A DNA stretch of 64,000 bases from Lactobacillus crispatus (GTDB taxonomy: Bacteria > Bacillota > Bacilli > Lactobacillales > Lactobacillaceae): the NCBI RefSeq assembly GCF_018987235.1, contig NZ_CP072197.1, positions 1,736,001 to 1,800,000 of the forward strand. Reading direction: 5' to 3'. Of the stretch, positions 1-8,429 are shown piece by piece. The position numbers and the translations under genes were made by a program. Positions within the stretch are counted from its first letter, which is position 1; the number at the start of each line of letters is the position of its first letter. Under the pieces are notes generated by a model. The model did no database searches. It was not told the origin of the DNA and was given only the letters and a program-made list of their open reading frames with translations.

Positions 1-247
1 GCCAATTAGGACTAGGATTTAAGTGATAATCTTGATGAGTCATGCGCCATTTCTTAGTCTTTTTATTCTGCTTAGGAATAAAGGTAGTGGCAACTACTTT
101 ATCAAAAATAGTATGTGCCATATACAAGTCTTGCCATAAAGCCAAGGCTTGATTCCAACAGTATCGACGGTAGTTACACCAATCGTCCAAAATTTGCTTC
201 ATCGCCTCATCTGGTTTTAGACGGTAAACGCGTGTTTTTACTATCAT
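1..247 (-). CDS. tnpB: IS607-family accessory protein TnpB, N-terminal part (window edge)
   Basis: This is the N-terminus of a TnpB-type RNA-guided nuclease of an IS607/IS605-like element; the rest lies beyond base 1. The reading starts at an ATG at 245-247 that overlaps the stop codon of the upstream serine recombinase (ATGA overlap), the usual tnpA-tnpB arrangement. The visible protein begins MIVKTRVYRLKPDEAMKQ and continues with aromatic-rich sequence (WCNYRRYCWNQALALW) typical of the TnpB N-terminal domain. The catalytic RuvC and zinc-finger parts are not in the window, so intactness cannot be judged. The assignment rests on context plus N-terminal resemblance. Confidence 0.8.
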   Translation of the reverse strand, partial: MIVKTRVYRLKPDEAMKQILDDWCNYRRYCWNQALALWQDLYMAHTIFDKVVATTFIPKQNKKTKKWRMTHQDYHLNPSPNW

Positions 248-858
248 TTATTAGTCAACTCCTTGTCTTCGCTAATCTTATGCTTGTATTTACGTAAGCC
301 GTAAAGACGACAAGAAAAGACGTGTAAAATACTTAAGACATCTTGAACCAATTCTTCATTAGGTGACGTTTCTCGATTGTTTAAGACTACTATTTTAGTG
401 CCATTTTGATTACATAGTTTTTCAAACCAATCATAACCAAAGCGGATAAAACGATCTTGGTAAGTAATGTAAATTGTTTTAATCTTTCCTTGCATTACTT
501 CATCAAGAAGCTTATTCCACTTTTTGCGCTTATAATTCAGACCGCTACCAATATCGGTGATCATTTCATCAAGAATAATCCCTTTAGTGTTGACAAATTC
601 GCGTATGAACTCTTCTTGATCTTTTAAATCATCCTTTTGATTAGCAGTTGAAACGCGTGCGTAGCCAACTACGTTGCGCTTATCCTTCTTAGGATCAGAA
701 TTATTATTAATGTACTTAAGATAATCCTGTTCAGTATAGTAGCGCTTATTTGTTGGAGTACGATGTGCTGGAAAAATTCCTTTACGATCCCACTCCTGTA
801 AAGTGCGCACTGTCACACCCAAGCGTTCAGCCATCTCTTTAGGTTTAAGAACTGCCAT
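244..858 (-). CDS. tnpA: IS607-type serine recombinase (resolvase) with MerR-like HTH
   Basis: This is the transposase of an IS607-family element, 204 aa from the chosen ATG. The N-terminus (about residues 1-50) is a MerR-like helix-turn-helix (KPKEMAERLGVTVRTLQEWDRKG), followed by a serine recombinase domain. The nucleophile region is GYARVSTANQ, and the downstream arginine-containing segment is TYQDRFIRFGYDWF. A GTG lies 15 bases upstream, but the ATG at 856-858 has GGAG about 7 bases before it and is preferred. The gene is translationally coupled to tnpB by ATGA overlap. The family inserts without a long target duplication, so element ends cannot be fixed here. It sits directly downstream of the lipase-like gene on the same strand. 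Confidence 0.9.
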   Translation of the reverse strand: MAVLKPKEMAERLGVTVRTLQEWDRKGIFPAHRTPTNKRYYTEQDYLKYINNNSDPKKDKRNVVGYARVSTANQKDDLKDQEEFIREFVNTKGIILDEMITDIGSGLNYKRKKWNKLLDEVMQGKIKTIYITYQDRFIRFGYDWFEKLCNQNGTKIVVLNNRETSPNEELVQDVLSILHVFSCRLYGLRKYKHKISEDKELTNK

Positions 859-930
859 AATCTTCATCTCCACATATTATCTTTAGTAAAGATTAAAGCA
901 TTTGCTTCTACTAAATTCTATAAATTTCTA

Positions 931-980
931 TTTCTTTCTATGGCTTAATTTATCATTTCTTTCTATGGCTTAATTTATCA
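931..980. repeat. 25-bp perfect tandem duplication at the 3' end of the hydrolase gene
   Basis: The 25 bases at 931-955 are repeated exactly at 956-980, and the next ten bases begin a third copy. The unit is not a multiple of three, so the second copy supplies a stop codon in the reading frame of the adjacent gene (stop at 953-955). It lies between the hydrolase and the IS607-type element. Confidence 0.95.
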
Positions 981-1882
981 TTTCTTTCTCCTTCAAAAAG
1001 AGCGGCCAATTTTGCCAAACTCTTATGATCAGGATAGCGTTGAACTAATTGCTCAATTTTATCGGTAGCTAATTTTTTTACTTCTTCGGCTGAGCCCATT
1101 TTCTCTAAAAAATCTGCCAAATCACCTGAACGAGCAAGTAACTTACGCTCACTACGACTTTCTGCCAGAAAAGCTTGATCAACCTTACGTAACTTCAAAC
1201 TACCATCTGCATTAAAGTTATATCCTCCCCACATATGCTGCTTAATTGGTTGCATCGGTTCGCTATCCACATAACACAATTTTCCTACCATATGGTGCGT
1301 CTCAGTAATTCCTAACGTAACCGGGTCATAAATATCGACATAGTTAAAAATTTTCTCCCGCATTTTAGCCACCTGACGTCGTTCAGCTGGCGTCAGTAAC
1401 AGCCAAATATTGGTTCCTTCATACAGATAAGCAGCTGCAATTGCTTCTGGATGACGACAATTAGCTAAAGCAAACTGAGCATTAATTGAACCTAACGAAT
1501 GACCATAAATATAAATTCTACTACCTTTAAATTGATTAATTGTCTGATTCAATAAGTGAGCAGCTGACTTTAATTGGCTAGGAATCGTCCGTTTTCGTGC
1601 AAGCAGTGCTTTTAAAATTGGTAGATTAGTTTTAATCCATTCATCACGCCAAGTTTGTGGAGTCCCCTTTTTAAAACCATATGATCCTTTAAATAAGATT
1701 GTTATTTCATTCGGACTTGAAATGACGAAGGCTCGCATCCCATCCTTAGCATAAACATTACGACAAACAGTTCCAAGATAATGTTGATCTATTTTGATAG
1801 TATCACCCAGCTGCAATTCATCATATGCCTTTTTAGTTAATTCAACTCGTTCACGATCTGTTAACTGTGCATTTACACTCAT
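953..1882 (-). CDS. Alpha/beta-hydrolase, class 3 lipase-like
   Basis: A 309-aa alpha/beta-hydrolase resembling the lipase-3/DUF2974 proteins of lactobacilli. The nucleophile elbow GHSLGSINAQFAL is near residues 127-139. A downstream aspartate (YVDIYDPVTLG) and histidine (ETHHMVG) in a suitable order could complete a Ser-Asp-His triad. No signal peptide is visible, so an intracellular esterase/lipase is expected; the substrate is unknown. The ATG at 1880-1882 has AGGAAA upstream. The last residues (NDKLSHRKK) are encoded by a 25-bp tandem duplication that creates the present stop, so the native C-terminus may have been slightly different. Confidence 0.8.
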   Translation of the reverse strand: MSVNAQLTDRERVELTKKAYDELQLGDTIKIDQHYLGTVCRNVYAKDGMRAFVISSPNEITILFKGSYGFKKGTPQTWRDEWIKTNLPILKALLARKRTIPSQLKSAAHLLNQTINQFKGSRIYIYGHSLGSINAQFALANCRHPEAIAAAYLYEGTNIWLLLTPAERRQVAKMREKIFNYVDIYDPVTLGITETHHMVGKLCYVDSEPMQPIKQHMWGGYNFNADGSLKLRKVDQAFLAESRSERKLLARSGDLADFLEKMGSAEEVKKLATDKIEQLVQRYPDHKSLAKLAALFEGERNDKLSHRKK

Positions 1883-1898
1883 AATTTTTCCTAAAATA

Positions 1899-1940
1899 AA
1901 AAACTAACTCTTACTATTATGTTAGCATGAGTTAGTTTTT
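1899..1940 (-). terminator. Rho-independent terminator of the gln operon
   Basis: An inverted repeat with arms around AAACTAACTC and GAGTTAGTTT, bracketed by A and T runs. It lies 3' of the last permease gene on the minus strand and just before the hydrolase gene. Read on the minus strand it ends in a run of six T. Confidence 0.8.
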
Positions 1941-1956
1941 TGGATAATTTGAGCCT

Positions 1957-2610
1957 TTAATCATATTTTTTCTGCAAGTAATTTGCAATCGTTGACAAGC
2001 AGAAACAGACAATAAAGTACATGATTGCAATAATCACATACATTGGAATTAAGTAAGTCGTGTTCTGACTGTAAATAATTTGTGCGTGGTATAAAAGCTC
2101 TGGCAAAACAATGATAGTTGCCAATGAAGTATCCTTAACCAATGATACAAATTGTGATAATAATGCCGGAATCATATTGTGCAAAGCTTGTGGCATAATT
2201 ACATGATACATAGCCTGACCATACGACATCCCGTTGGAACGGGCACCTTCCATTTGACCCGAATCAACTGAGCCAATTCCTGAACGAACAATTTCTGCTA
2301 GCATTGCACCTTCAAAGATGACTAACGCTGCAATTGAAGCTGTCGTTGGATTCGTTACAATACCTAATTGAGGTAAACCAAAATAGGTAAAGAAGATGAT
2401 CAACAATAGCGGCAAGTTTCGAATAATATCAATAATAAAGCCTACAATTGCAGACACATACTTAATTTTCATGTAGCGAACTAATCCTAAGATTAATCCT
2501 ACTACGAAGCTTAATGCAATTGAAATTAATGAAACATAAATCGTTACCCAAAGTCCTTGTAATAAGAAGCGGATATCGACCCATGAATATGCATGAATAA
2601 AAGTTTCCAT
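1957..2610 (-). CDS. glnP: Amino acid ABC transporter permease (GlnP type)
   Basis: A 217-aa inner-membrane permease of the polar amino acid (HAAT) ABC family. About five hydrophobic segments are visible. The EAA loop that contacts the ATPase is EGARSNGMSYGQAMYHVIMPQ (about 130-150). It is the last gene of a Q-H-M-P operon on the minus strand, 17 bases after the other permease, with AAGGGGAT as ribosome binding site. It should form a heterodimer with the neighbouring permease. Together with GlnQ and the lipoprotein GlnH it imports a polar amino acid; the family is called glutamine/glutamate, but the T-box upstream suggests the true substrate may be different. Confidence 0.9.
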   Translation of the reverse strand: METFIHAYSWVDIRFLLQGLWVTIYVSLISIALSFVVGLILGLVRYMKIKYVSAIVGFIIDIIRNLPLLLIIFFTYFGLPQLGIVTNPTTASIAALVIFEGAMLAEIVRSGIGSVDSGQMEGARSNGMSYGQAMYHVIMPQALHNMIPALLSQFVSLVKDTSLATIIVLPELLYHAQIIYSQNTTYLIPMYVIIAIMYFIVCFCLSTIANYLQKKYD

Positions 2611-2627
2611 TCTCTATCCCCTTCCTA

Positions 2628-3269
2628 TTAGTTGACTAATTTTTTCTCTAAATGACGCATGTAGTAACTAAGCGGCAAAGTCAAGATCAAGTAGAACAAT
2701 CCAACAATAATATAAGTATCAATTGTTTGGAATGTTGAGAACGCAATCAATTGTGCTTGATACATCAAGTCAAAACCGGCAACAAAGGCCAAAACTGAAG
2801 AGTTTTTAACCAAGTTGACAAACTGGTTGCCTAGTGGTGGAATCACTATCTTCATCGCTTGAGGTAAGATGACATAACGCATGGCTTGCACATAGGTCAT
2901 ACCGTTGGAGCGAGCACCTTCCATTTGACCAGTTCCAATTGAATTAATTCCCGCACGAACAGTCTCTGCAATAAACGCTGATGTATAAAGCGTTAAACCA
3001 ATTGTCCCCGCTTGAAATCCTGACAATTTCACAATATAACGTGGAACGATCAAATAAAAGATCATGACAATTACCAGCAAAGGTATATTTCTAAAAATCG
3101 CAATATAGATCTTCGCGATCACTTGGCCAAATTTAGATGGTGCTACCTCAAGCAAGGCAAAAATCACGCCTAAAATCAAACTGAAAACTAGAGCAATAAT
3201 ACTACTTAAAATAGTATTCCAAAAACCTGTTAGGAAGCTGCCCCAGTTGTTAGTAATAATTTGCCACAT
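2628..3269 (-). CDS. glnM: Amino acid ABC transporter permease (GlnM type)
   Basis: A 213-aa permease, paralogous to the adjacent one. It carries the EAA motif EGARSNGMTYVQAMRYVILPQ, nearly identical at the core to that of its partner, and about five membrane segments. Its ATG overlaps the stop of the binding protein gene by one base (TAATG), a sign of translational coupling. Third gene of the operon. Function is inferred from family and context: one half of the transmembrane channel for a polar amino acid. Confidence 0.9.
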   Translation of the reverse strand: MWQIITNNWGSFLTGFWNTILSSIIALVFSLILGVIFALLEVAPSKFGQVIAKIYIAIFRNIPLLVIVMIFYLIVPRYIVKLSGFQAGTIGLTLYTSAFIAETVRAGINSIGTGQMEGARSNGMTYVQAMRYVILPQAMKIVIPPLGNQFVNLVKNSSVLAFVAGFDLMYQAQLIAFSTFQTIDTYIIVGLFYLILTLPLSYYMRHLEKKLVN

Positions 3270-4087
3270 TATTTCAAAACCCCCTTTAGACTAAAACCAG
3301 GAATTCCAGCAAACCACTTTTTAATCAAACGGTCATAAGTACCATTCTTTTGTAATTCATTCAAAGCTTGGTCGATATGATCAGCCATTTGTTTTTGTCC
3401 CTTATTAACAGCAATTCCGTAAGGAGCATTACTATAGACGCCGCCGACTAACTTATAACCAGGATTTTCTTGAGCGATACCGGCAAGCAAACCATTGTCA
3501 GTAGTTAATGCCACACCTTGGTTAGCCTTCAATGCAGACATTGCTTGACCATAGTCATCATATTGCAAAATCCGCGCTTTAGGGGCATACTTATGTACAT
3601 CATCAACTGCGGTAGTTCCTTTAACGGCCAAAACAGTTTTGCCTTCCAGATCCTTAACATTCTTGATCTTACTATTATTAGGCACTAACAAAGATGAACC
3701 GGCTGGAAAGTATGGCTTAGAGAAGGTTACTTGCTTGGCACGTTCTGGTGTAATAGTCATTGTGGCTAAAACAGCATCAACATTTCCATTTTTTAAAAGT
3801 GGGATTCTAGTGTTGGCAGTAGTAGTAACAAAATCGGTTTTAGCATCTTTACCTAGCATTTGCTTAGTTAAAGCCTTAGCCAAATCGATTTCAAACCCTT
3901 CAATATGTCCTGTCTTAATGTTCGTTAAGCCAAACAATCTAGTATCTGCTCTAACGCCCCAAACAATTGTCTTACTTTCTTTTACCTTTTGATAAACATT
4001 ATTGCTAGCATGCTTGCCACAAGCTGTTAAGGTAAACGCTAATAGAATCAGCAAAGGCAAGAAAAGAAATCTTTTTATCTTTTTCAT
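3269..4087 (-). CDS. glnH: Amino acid ABC transporter substrate-binding lipoprotein
   Basis: A 272-aa periplasmic-binding-protein family 3 lipoprotein. The signal peptide is residues 1-22 with lipobox LTAC, and Cys23 would be lipidated. The mature domain shows the family features (GFEIDLAKAL, TITPERAKQVTFSKPYF, VKGTTAVDDVH). It captures the amino acid outside the cell for the adjacent GlnM/GlnP channel. The gene is 11 bases after the ATPase gene. A close paralogue without transporter partners lies at 12550-13368; by eye the two share most residues in the ligand domain. Confidence 0.9.
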   Translation of the reverse strand: MKKIKRFLFLPLLILLAFTLTACGKHASNNVYQKVKESKTIVWGVRADTRLFGLTNIKTGHIEGFEIDLAKALTKQMLGKDAKTDFVTTTANTRIPLLKNGNVDAVLATMTITPERAKQVTFSKPYFPAGSSLLVPNNSKIKNVKDLEGKTVLAVKGTTAVDDVHKYAPKARILQYDDYGQAMSALKANQGVALTTDNGLLAGIAQENPGYKLVGGVYSNAPYGIAVNKGQKQMADHIDQALNELQKNGTYDRLIKKWFAGIPGFSLKGVLK

Positions 4088-4098
4088 GGCGTGTCACC

Positions 4099-4839
4099 TT
4101 AATCTTTAGAAATAACTTTGCTTAAAAATTGCCGAGCACGTTCAGTATCTGGATGAGCAAAGAATTCTTCTGGCTTGCGATCTTCTAAAATATGACCATT
4201 ATCAAAGAAAATTAAGCGATTGCTTACTTCTCTAGCAAAACCCATCTCGTGGGTAACCACAACCATAGTAATGCCTTGTTCAGCAACATATCTCATAACT
4301 TCTAAAACATCTTCAATCATTTCTGGGTCAAGGGCACTAGTTGGTTCATCAAATAAAATCACCTTAGGGTGCATTGCTAATGATCTAGCAATCGCTACTC
4401 TTTGTTTTTGTCCACCAGATAATTGACGAGGATAAGAGTCAATTTTATCGGCCATACCTACTTTTTCAAGATATTGCATCGCTACTTTACGGTTCTCATC
4501 ATCAGGACGCTTTAGCACAATCTTAGGCGCCAGCATAACGTTCTCTAACACAGTGTGATTATTGTAGAGATTAAAGTGTTGGAATACCATCCCAACATTT
4601 TTACGAATCTTATTAATATCGGTCTTTTTATCAGCCAAATCATACCCAGTTACAATTAATTGACCGCTATTAATTGGTTCCAAGCCATTCATAGTTCTAA
4701 TTAAAGTACTCTTACCTGAACCAGATGGACCAATAATTGAAACCACTTGGCCTTCATCAATCTTTAAGTTAATATCTTTCAATGCATGGAGCTTTCCATA
4801 GTACTTATCAACATGCTTAAATTCAATAATTGCTGTCAT
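4099..4839 (-). CDS. glnQ: Amino acid ABC transporter ATP-binding protein
   Basis: A 246-aa ABC ATPase of the polar amino acid uptake family. Walker A is GPSGSGKST at 37-45, followed by the Q-loop (FQHFN), the LSGGQ signature, Walker B ([12 protein letters not shown]) and the switch histidine (VVTHEMG). First gene of the Q-H-M-P operon, with GAAAGG upstream of the ATG. The operon leader at 5054-5315 is a T-box riboswitch, so expression should rise when the cognate tRNA is uncharged. About 200 AT-rich bases (4840-5053) separate the leader terminator from this start; nothing else is recognised in them. Confidence 0.93.
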   Translation of the reverse strand: MTAIIEFKHVDKYYGKLHALKDINLKIDEGQVVSIIGPSGSGKSTLIRTMNGLEPINSGQLIVTGYDLADKKTDINKIRKNVGMVFQHFNLYNNHTVLENVMLAPKIVLKRPDDENRKVAMQYLEKVGMADKIDSYPRQLSGGQKQRVAIARSLAMHPKVILFDEPTSALDPEMIEDVLEVMRYVAEQGITMVVVTHEMGFAREVSNRLIFFDNGHILEDRKPEEFFAHPDTERARQFLSKVISKD

Positions 4840-5053
4840 GGCTTCTACCTTTCTTTCCTTTGTCTACACAATATAATTATTTTACTCTTCTTAAAGCTAA
4901 AACTAAATATTTTAGCAATTCAAAATAGTATAATAGCCTGCTAATCTTATAAATTTATTCGGTTTTAGCAAAATATATTTGTATTTAGCTAGATTAAAAT
5001 AATCATATTAACGCTACTTACGAATTTATTAACTACTAACTTTTAGGATAAAG

Positions 5054-5315
5054 AAAAAGTCCCTCATCCCTAAACTGGGACGAAAGACTTCTTTCCGCGG
5101 TACCACCCACATTGCCTATTAGATATAGACCTACTCATGAAGCACTATCATGCTTCACCGGTGTGGTAACGTACCGGAGACGTCTCAACCTACTCTAAGA
5201 ATTGTTATTTCGGTGAGCTGCTAAAAGTGTTTTTCAATAGTTCAGGGTCTATTGGCTTTTCACTAGCACCAACTCACTGTTAGAAATAAACTATCTACTT
5301 GTCTTTTTCATAGCC
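5054..5315 (-). promoter_or_regulatory. T-box riboswitch upstream of glnQHMP (specifier AAC or AAA)
   Basis: On the minus strand the conserved T-box GGGTGGTACCGCGG lies at 5095-5108. It is followed by a strong terminator (12-bp stem GTCTTTCGTCCC / GGGATGAGGGAC, then T5) ending near 5054. The Stem I helix ATAGTT/AACTAT flanks an AGTA motif and the specifier strand TGAAAAACA. By the spacing GAAA-NNN-A, which also fits the second T-box of this window, the specifier is AAC (Asn) at 5229-5231. However, the TGGT bulge would prefer a tRNA with A73, such as tRNA-Lys (AAA). Presence of a T-box is certain; the amino acid is not. Confidence 0.93.
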
Positions 5316-5477
5316 TTTTAATTTATTTATATGTATTTAACCTTATTTTGGGATAAAAAGCAAGCAAAATTTCTTATACTTCAAAATGAATCCGTTTTTA
5401 ATACAAATAAATGCTGTTAATATTCGGAAAATAGCTTAAAATATTTAGTGATATATTGAAAAACAAAGGAGTTTGAA

Positions 5478-6108
<631 letters not shown>

Positions 6109-6113
6109 GCAGC

Positions 6114-6155
6114 AAAAGACCTGATAATCACAAAGCGAAGATTATCAGGTCTTTT
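6114..6155 (+). terminator. Bidirectional terminator between udk and the MFS gene
   Basis: A 16-bp stem (AAAAGACCTGATAATC / GATTATCAGGTCTTTT) with a 10-base loop, followed by TCTTTATT. It separates two convergent genes. Confidence 0.9.
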
Positions 6156-6172
6156 CTTTATTCTAAATTATC

Positions 6173-7564
6173 TTAATTTTGATTATCATCTTGTGCATTA
6201 GCTGTGTCCAAAATTCGGTTATACTTCTTGGCAAAGAAGACCAAAAGCAAGACACTAGCAATAACATAAATTACCGCTGCAATGTAATAGGCATTTGCAT
6301 AACCATCTTGGGTAGTAAATAAGTAAAATTCGGTGAAGAGTCCATCAATGACACCGACAACAGCATAAGCAATCTGAACCACACCGGTAAAGGCTGGACG
6401 CAAGTCCTTATCAACAATAACCATCTGAACTTCTTGTTGAATTGGCATTGTGGCATTGGCTAATCCTGTTCTTAAGAAGAGCAAAAGACCGACAATTACA
6501 AACAAAACTGTCCCGCTACCTAAGCGACGACCGTTAGCCAGCAACAACATAACTGGCACACAGGTCAATGTACCTGCAGCAACAGAAACAATCGCCCCCA
6601 TCTTCTTTTCCAAGAATGGCGCAAAGAAATATCCAATTAGCATCGCTGCTTGAACAAAGGTGTTAATGGTAGAAGTAACATCACGTGGAATGTGCAAATA
6701 ACTATTCAAATAAATCGGCACATAAACAGCAACTAAACGAGCACCAAGTTGAATACCGGCAATATAGACAATCCACATCAATGTCTTCTTGCTCAAAAGC
6801 TTTTTATACATAGCCATCTTCTCTGCTCTGCTAGGCTCCTTGTCATCTGCAGTAGAACGATAATCACGTGGCACATCATGAATAAACAAAGCCAAAACAA
6901 AGGCTAACATGGTTACGGCAGCCGTAATGTAAAGCAGGATTCTGTATGAATTTGTATAATCTGCTAAAGTTTGACCAGTTAACATCTCTGACTTACCAGA
7001 AAGAACAGATGCCTCATGATAAGGAATGCCTCTAATCAAACCAAAGAACCAAACGACAGCTTTCCCACCTAAAAACGTACAGATCGTTTGTGTAATCAAA
7101 TTAACAATCATTACTGTTGAGAACATCTTAGTTCTAATTTTTCCCGGAACATATGAGGTCCACATTAATGGATACATCAAATCATAAACCCCAATTGCTG
7201 TCCAAGAAATAGTATAAGCAATCATGATAACGAGCTGGTTAGTCGTGATACAAGTTAAAGCCATAAAAATCGCAGTCATTGGCGGCAAAATCAACAAAAT
7301 CTTGCGATAACCCCACTTGTGAACTGTAGCGATCATTACTGACATCAAAATAGCAGTTGCCGCATTAAAAATGTTTAATCCAGAAATCAGGTGTGGCGCT
7401 ACAATTTTGTAATAAGATAGAGCCGCATCATTCGTAATCCCAGTTACTGCACCCAAAATGCCGTAGATCCATAAATAAATAATAACATTATGTTTGTAAC
7501 GCGGATTCCAGTTCTTAATTGCTTCTGCCTCAGCTTCCTTTTCTGCATTACTTCGTCGAGCCAT
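6173..7564 (-). CDS. MFS transporter
   Basis: A 463-aa major facilitator superfamily protein with about 12 hydrophobic segments and a soluble loop between halves (DVPRDYRSTADDKEPSRAEKM). The start is set at the ATG at 7562-7564, which has GGGGA six bases upstream; the reading frame stays open for 12 more codons to 7600 but without a better site. It resembles MFS proteins annotated only as transporters in lactobacilli. The C-terminal half (GTVLFVIVGLLLFLRTGLANATMPIQQE) is typical of sugar or drug transporters of this superfamily. The substrate is not predictable. Single gene, convergent with udk. Confidence 0.8.
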   Translation of the reverse strand: MARRSNAEKEAEAEAIKNWNPRYKHNVIIYLWIYGILGAVTGITNDAALSYYKIVAPHLISGLNIFNAATAILMSVMIATVHKWGYRKILLILPPMTAIFMALTCITTNQLVIMIAYTISWTAIGVYDLMYPLMWTSYVPGKIRTKMFSTVMIVNLITQTICTFLGGKAVVWFFGLIRGIPYHEASVLSGKSEMLTGQTLADYTNSYRILLYITAAVTMLAFVLALFIHDVPRDYRSTADDKEPSRAEKMAMYKKLLSKKTLMWIVYIAGIQLGARLVAVYVPIYLNSYLHIPRDVTSTINTFVQAAMLIGYFFAPFLEKKMGAIVSVAAGTLTCVPVMLLLANGRRLGSGTVLFVIVGLLLFLRTGLANATMPIQQEVQMVIVDKDLRPAFTGVVQIAYAVVGVIDGLFTEFYLFTTQDGYANAYYIAAVIYVIASVLLLVFFAKKYNRILDTANAQDDNQN

Positions 7565-7670
7565 ATAAGTCCCCTTTTTTTGAAAACGCATACAATACAT
7601 CTAACCTTATTCTATCACTCAAATGGTATTAATAAAGTGTGTGTATACGAAAAGGTATGGTTTATAGTTT

Positions 7671-8249
7671 CTAGGCAACTTTAGGTTTTAATGCTTTATC
7701 GAAAAGATTGGTAATCAATTTCACTAGGACACCATCAAACAGTAATGATGAAATCATACTTACAATAAACATCAAAATTTGTACATTAACCTGATAATGA
7801 CTCCAACCAAACAAAAAGTAACTTGGTATAAAACCACCTAAATTGGCAAAGAAAGCACCAGTCAAAACGCTCTTCCATGAGAACTTTTCATAGCGTTCTT
7901 TTTTAGGGAAAAAGCCGATCTCGTTCATTGCTCCTTGAATTAACCCCTCAAAAATAGTCAAGGCTCCCCACTGGCCACCGATCGCCATCTCAACCGTGGC
8001 AGCCAGCAATTCACCAATAGTTCCAGCTCCCTTAGTTGGTACAAAATACATCGCTAAAGGAGCAGCCATATACCATAAGCCAGTAAAAACGTTGTCAACA
8101 ACCGGTGCATAACCGGTGGGTAAAAAGCTTAATTTTACTAAGTTATACACATTGTTAAAGCCATAAGTGTAAATCACACCCATGATGATCCCGATTAAGG
8201 CAACTAAAATAACTGATTTTACATTCCATTTTGACGATCTAGTAAACAT
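7671..8249 (-). CDS. ykoE: YkoE-type ECF transporter S component (thiamine/HMP)
   Basis: A 192-aa membrane protein of the YkoE family, the substrate-binding subunit of energy-coupling-factor transporters for thiamine precursors. Family hallmarks seen are GFNNVYN, GLWYMAAPLAMYFVPTKGAGTIGELLAATVEM and GLIQGAMNEIGF; about six membrane segments. No ecfA or ecfT genes are adjacent, so it must use ECF ATPase and EcfT subunits encoded elsewhere, as is usual for group II ECF systems. Direct control by the TPP riboswitch immediately upstream supports a thiamine or hydroxymethylpyrimidine substrate. AAGGAG, the ribosome binding site, lies in the 3' arm of a hairpin next to the ATG. Confidence 0.87.
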   Translation of the reverse strand: MFTRSSKWNVKSVILVALIGIIMGVIYTYGFNNVYNLVKLSFLPTGYAPVVDNVFTGLWYMAAPLAMYFVPTKGAGTIGELLAATVEMAIGGQWGALTIFEGLIQGAMNEIGFFPKKERYEKFSWKSVLTGAFFANLGGFIPSYFLFGWSHYQVNVQILMFIVSMISSLLFDGVLVKLITNLFDKALKPKVA

Positions 8250-8255
8250 AAAAAA

Positions 8256-8287
8256 TGCTCCTTACTAACATACTGTCAGTAGGAGCA
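8256..8287 (-). terminator. Expression-platform hairpin of the TPP riboswitch
   Basis: An inverted repeat TGCTCCT / AGGAGCA with further inner pairs, followed on the minus strand by six T running into the ykoE start codon. It holds the AAGGAG ribosome binding site in its 3' arm. It could act as terminator, as Shine-Dalgarno sequester, or both. Confidence 0.75.
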
Positions 8288-8315
8288 CACAAATAAAAGT
8301 TAATTCTCTTGTTAG

Positions 8316-8387
8316 CACTTTCCCTTGCGCAAGTATTATCTTGTTCAGGTTCGAAGGGTATTATCTCAGCATTACGCACCCCTAGTG
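8316..8387 (-). promoter_or_regulatory. TPP (THI element) riboswitch aptamer
   Basis: The minus strand carries the THI-box signature in order: CACTAGGGGTGC, GCTGAGA, ACCC, GAACCTGA, GATAATAC, GCGCAAGGGA and AGTG. The CACT/AGTG pairs close stem P1. It is upstream of ykoE and should shut off expression when thiamine pyrophosphate is abundant. Confidence 0.97.
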
Positions 8388-8429
8388 ACATTTCATTTAT
8401 TTATCAATTAAGTCAAGTATAGCACATTG

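Noticed and set aside
4840..5053. A second promoter or leader between the T-box terminator and glnQ
   Set aside because: AT-rich with several TATAAT-like strings, but none has a convincing -35 box or RNA structure.
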